64,000 nucleotides of DNA from Bacteroidota bacterium (GTDB lineage Bacteria; Bacteroidota; Bacteroidia; Bacteroidales; SKPS01). The notes below the pieces were generated by a model. That model was given only the letters and a program-made list of their open reading frames with translations, was not told the DNA's origin and did no database searches. A program made the position numbers and the translations under genes. The stretch lies in contig JAKLII010000001.1 of NCBI GenBank assembly GCA_022709695.1, forward strand, positions 460,881-524,880, written 5' to 3'. Position 1 is the first letter of the stretch, and each line of letters opens with the position of its first letter. Shown in pieces: positions 62,420 through 64,000 of the stretch.

Positions 62420-63649
62420 ATGAAACGCATCTTTAGGTTTGCCGTGATCTGCTGCCTGGCATTCGCCGTATCGTGCGGTGAGGGTCAGCTTTTTCAGAGG
62501 AAAGTGAAAATTAAGGGGGTAATCGACAAGAATGCCAAAATGAAAAAGGGGTACAAAGGCCCCATGCTCAAAGATGCGAAAAAGGTGCTGATCTTCTACG
62601 GCATCGATTACGACCTGGCCAGCATCGGAAATGATGGGAGTTTCACCGGAAAGGCACCCCTGGGGAGCGCCACCGTGGTGGCATTCCTCACCGACAATAA
62701 CGAATTCATCGGCAACCTGTTCATCAGCGGGCTCAACTTCCTCCCCCTTAATGTAGCCGGCAGCAACGTGAGCACCATCGACCTGTCGACCCTCACCCAG
62801 GACAGCACCCGCATCATTCCGGCAAACGACCCCATCGGGTCGCAAATCATCCTGTCGCAGGAGGAACTGGAATTCATGCAGCAGGTGGGATCTTACTACG
62901 AAGCTCTCGCGAAGAATATCGATATGAACAACGATGGCCAGCCCGACATCCTGCAAAGTGGCATCATCAGGGTGAACACCATGCAGATGTTCGATGCAGG
63001 AATCTTCGGTATCAATTCCGTGGGGCCGGTGCAAAAACCCGACAGCACGATCGTGAACACCTACCAGATCCATGTAGTGGGCGACAACGGCTGGATCTCC
63101 AATACGTCAAACGCAACGGCAGAAAATGCCACGCTGACGGGCCCTGCAGGCAACCCCTACAACGACCTGCACAATGCAGGGAACAGCTACATCAACAACA
63201 AGGAATTCAAACTCAACTTCAGCCGGGGCAACGGCTGGGGCGGCCCCCCCTTTGGACCGGGAGAGTACACGCTTGGCCTTGACAACCAAATATTTACATT
63301 CAACTACAGCAACATCACCATGGACCAGTACACCGTGCTGGCGATACCTACCCTGCAAACCGATGCCTCCGGGATCATCACCCATGTGAACCTGGAATAC
63401 AAAATGCGGAACGGCACCACGGTGAATCCGAGGTTCCTGATGACCTCCACCATCAAGGTATGCTTCGGAAATGCCAGCGGATCAGGATTGTACGAGCTGC
63501 GTAATGATGATGGGGTGCCCCCGGAGAGTTACAACCTCTATTCCATCGCCATCCCCGAACCCTTCAACATTACGGCGGTGCAGAATGTCTCAATCAGCTA
63601 TTTCGACCTCTTCGGCAATGAAATCATCTGCGGATGGAGTAAAAACTAA
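62420..63649 (+). CDS. Lipoprotein of unknown function
   Basis: A 409-aa predicted lipoprotein (signal with lipobox FAVSC). The ATG at MKRIFRFAVICC gives a normal signal. The mature part has a carboxypeptidase-like or transthyretin-like opening (GVIDKNAKMKKGYKGPML), an EF-hand-like MNNDGQPDILQ loop near the middle and Asn/Gly-rich beta segments. I do not recognise a family. The next gene starts inside its last codons. Confidence 0.78.
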   Translation: MKRIFRFAVICCLAFAVSCGEGQLFQRKVKIKGVIDKNAKMKKGYKGPMLKDAKKVLIFYGIDYDLASIGNDGSFTGKAPLGSATVVAFLTDNNEFIGNLFISGLNFLPLNVAGSNVSTIDLSTLTQDSTRIIPANDPIGSQIILSQEELEFMQQVGSYYEALAKNIDMNNDGQPDILQSGIIRVNTMQMFDAGIFGINSVGPVQKPDSTIVNTYQIHVVGDNGWISNTSNATAENATLTGPAGNPYNDLHNAGNSYINNKEFKLNFSRGNGWGGPPFGPGEYTLGLDNQIFTFNYSNITMDQYTVLAIPTLQTDASGIITHVNLEYKMRNGTTVNPRFLMTSTIKVCFGNASGSGLYELRNDDGVPPESYNLYSIAIPEPFNITAVQNVSISYFDLFGNEIICGWSKN

Positions 63650-64000
63650 CATCAGGGTATGCATCCCTGCGTTGGATGAGCTGGAATGGCTGCCCCGTAC
63701 CCTCGGATCGTTTGCGCAGCAAACCTGTGATTCGTTCTGCGTGGTGGTATGCATAAATCAGCCCGAAAGCTGGCGCAGCGATCCCGGAAAAAGGGAGATT
63801 TGCGCAAACAACGACAAGACCCTGAAGCTGGCAGCCCGGATGGCCCGTGACCTCCCCTACCCGCTGCACTTGGTGGACCGGTGCTCGCCGGGCAGGGGCT
63901 GGAAACCGCGACAGGGGGGCGCGGGGGCTGCCCGGAGGGAGGCCATGGATTTTGCCATGAAGCTGGGGGGGGAGGATATCCTGCTGGTATCGGCTGATGC
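63618..64000 (+). CDS. Glycosyltransferase family 2-like, truncated by the window end
   Basis: A frame open to the window edge (127 codons), starting at an ATG 32 bases before the previous gene ends. It begins with NIRVCIPALDELEWLPRTL, then VVVCINQPESW and RCSPGRGWKPRQGGAGAARREAM, then the DILLVSADA strand, as in GT-A fold glycosyltransferases. The gene continues beyond the window. The long overlap is odd and the start could be a later codon. Confidence 0.7.
   Translation, partial: MKSSADGVKTNIRVCIPALDELEWLPRTLGSFAQQTCDSFCVVVCINQPESWRSDPGKREICANNDKTLKLAARMARDLPYPLHLVDRCSPGRGWKPRQGGAGAARREAMDFAMKLGGEDILLVSAD

Overview
The window reads as a chromosomal segment of a Bacteroidota bacterium, probably a Bacteroidales-type anaerobe. 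The signs are type IX secretion sorting tails, a GWxTD protein, a GH92 mannosidase, FISUMP and LamG proteins, a SusC-like TonB receptor, many short lipoproteins and the Bacteroidota promoter box TAnnTTTG in front of many genes. No 16S gene or complete marker set is present, so the assignment rests on gene content and promoter style.

Layout. (1) 0-12 kb, accessory: a tyrosine recombinase is followed, in the same direction, by small AT-rich genes with integron-style boundaries (matched R'/R'' core sites, one clear attC-like palindrome, a promoter at the end of the integrase gene). Then come lipoproteins, a short UvrA-like ATPase, an ICMT-type membrane methyltransferase, a hydrolase and a FISUMP lipoprotein. 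(2) 11-22.5 kb: glycosyltransferases, a secreted CotH protein, tRNA-Ser(UGA) beside extragenic repeats, a GWxTD protein, a lipid-A-type acyltransferase, secreted proteins and a ferredoxin-nitroreductase. (3) 22.5-25.3 kb: a methyltransferase with a 7-bp tandem repeat in its leader, then a REP-associated tyrosine transposase (RAYT) inside two arrays of its palindromic repeats. (4) 25.3-41.7 kb, mostly minus strand: oxidoreductase, GNAT-like protein, acyl-CoA ligase, aroQ and GH92 in one tight run; outer-membrane and secreted proteins; a complete RND efflux operon. (5) 41.7-54 kb: a TPP riboswitch driving a TonB receptor, aroF, a DHOD-like protein, an S41 protease, an FkbM methyltransferase, a PDZ-hydrolase, a rhomboid protease and smpB. 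(6) 54-64 kb: an AAA ATPase behind three evenly spaced palindromic operators, a thioesterase, and a catabolic cluster of a KamA-type radical-SAM aminomutase, both subunits of a PcaIJ-like CoA-transferase, a class III aminotransferase and a PcaF-like thiolase. The window ends inside a glycosyltransferase gene.

Two parts deserve most attention. The integron-like array is served by a recombinase that appears to lack the IntI-specific insertion. The aminomutase cluster can be read as a complete route from an alpha-amino acid through its beta-amino isomer and a 3-oxo acid to a 3-oxoacyl-CoA and thiolytic products; the PcaIJ/PcaF resemblance points to 2-aminoadipate -> 3-aminoadipate -> 3-oxoadipate -> succinyl-CoA + acetyl-CoA. 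Both readings come from the sequence and family knowledge only and are untested.
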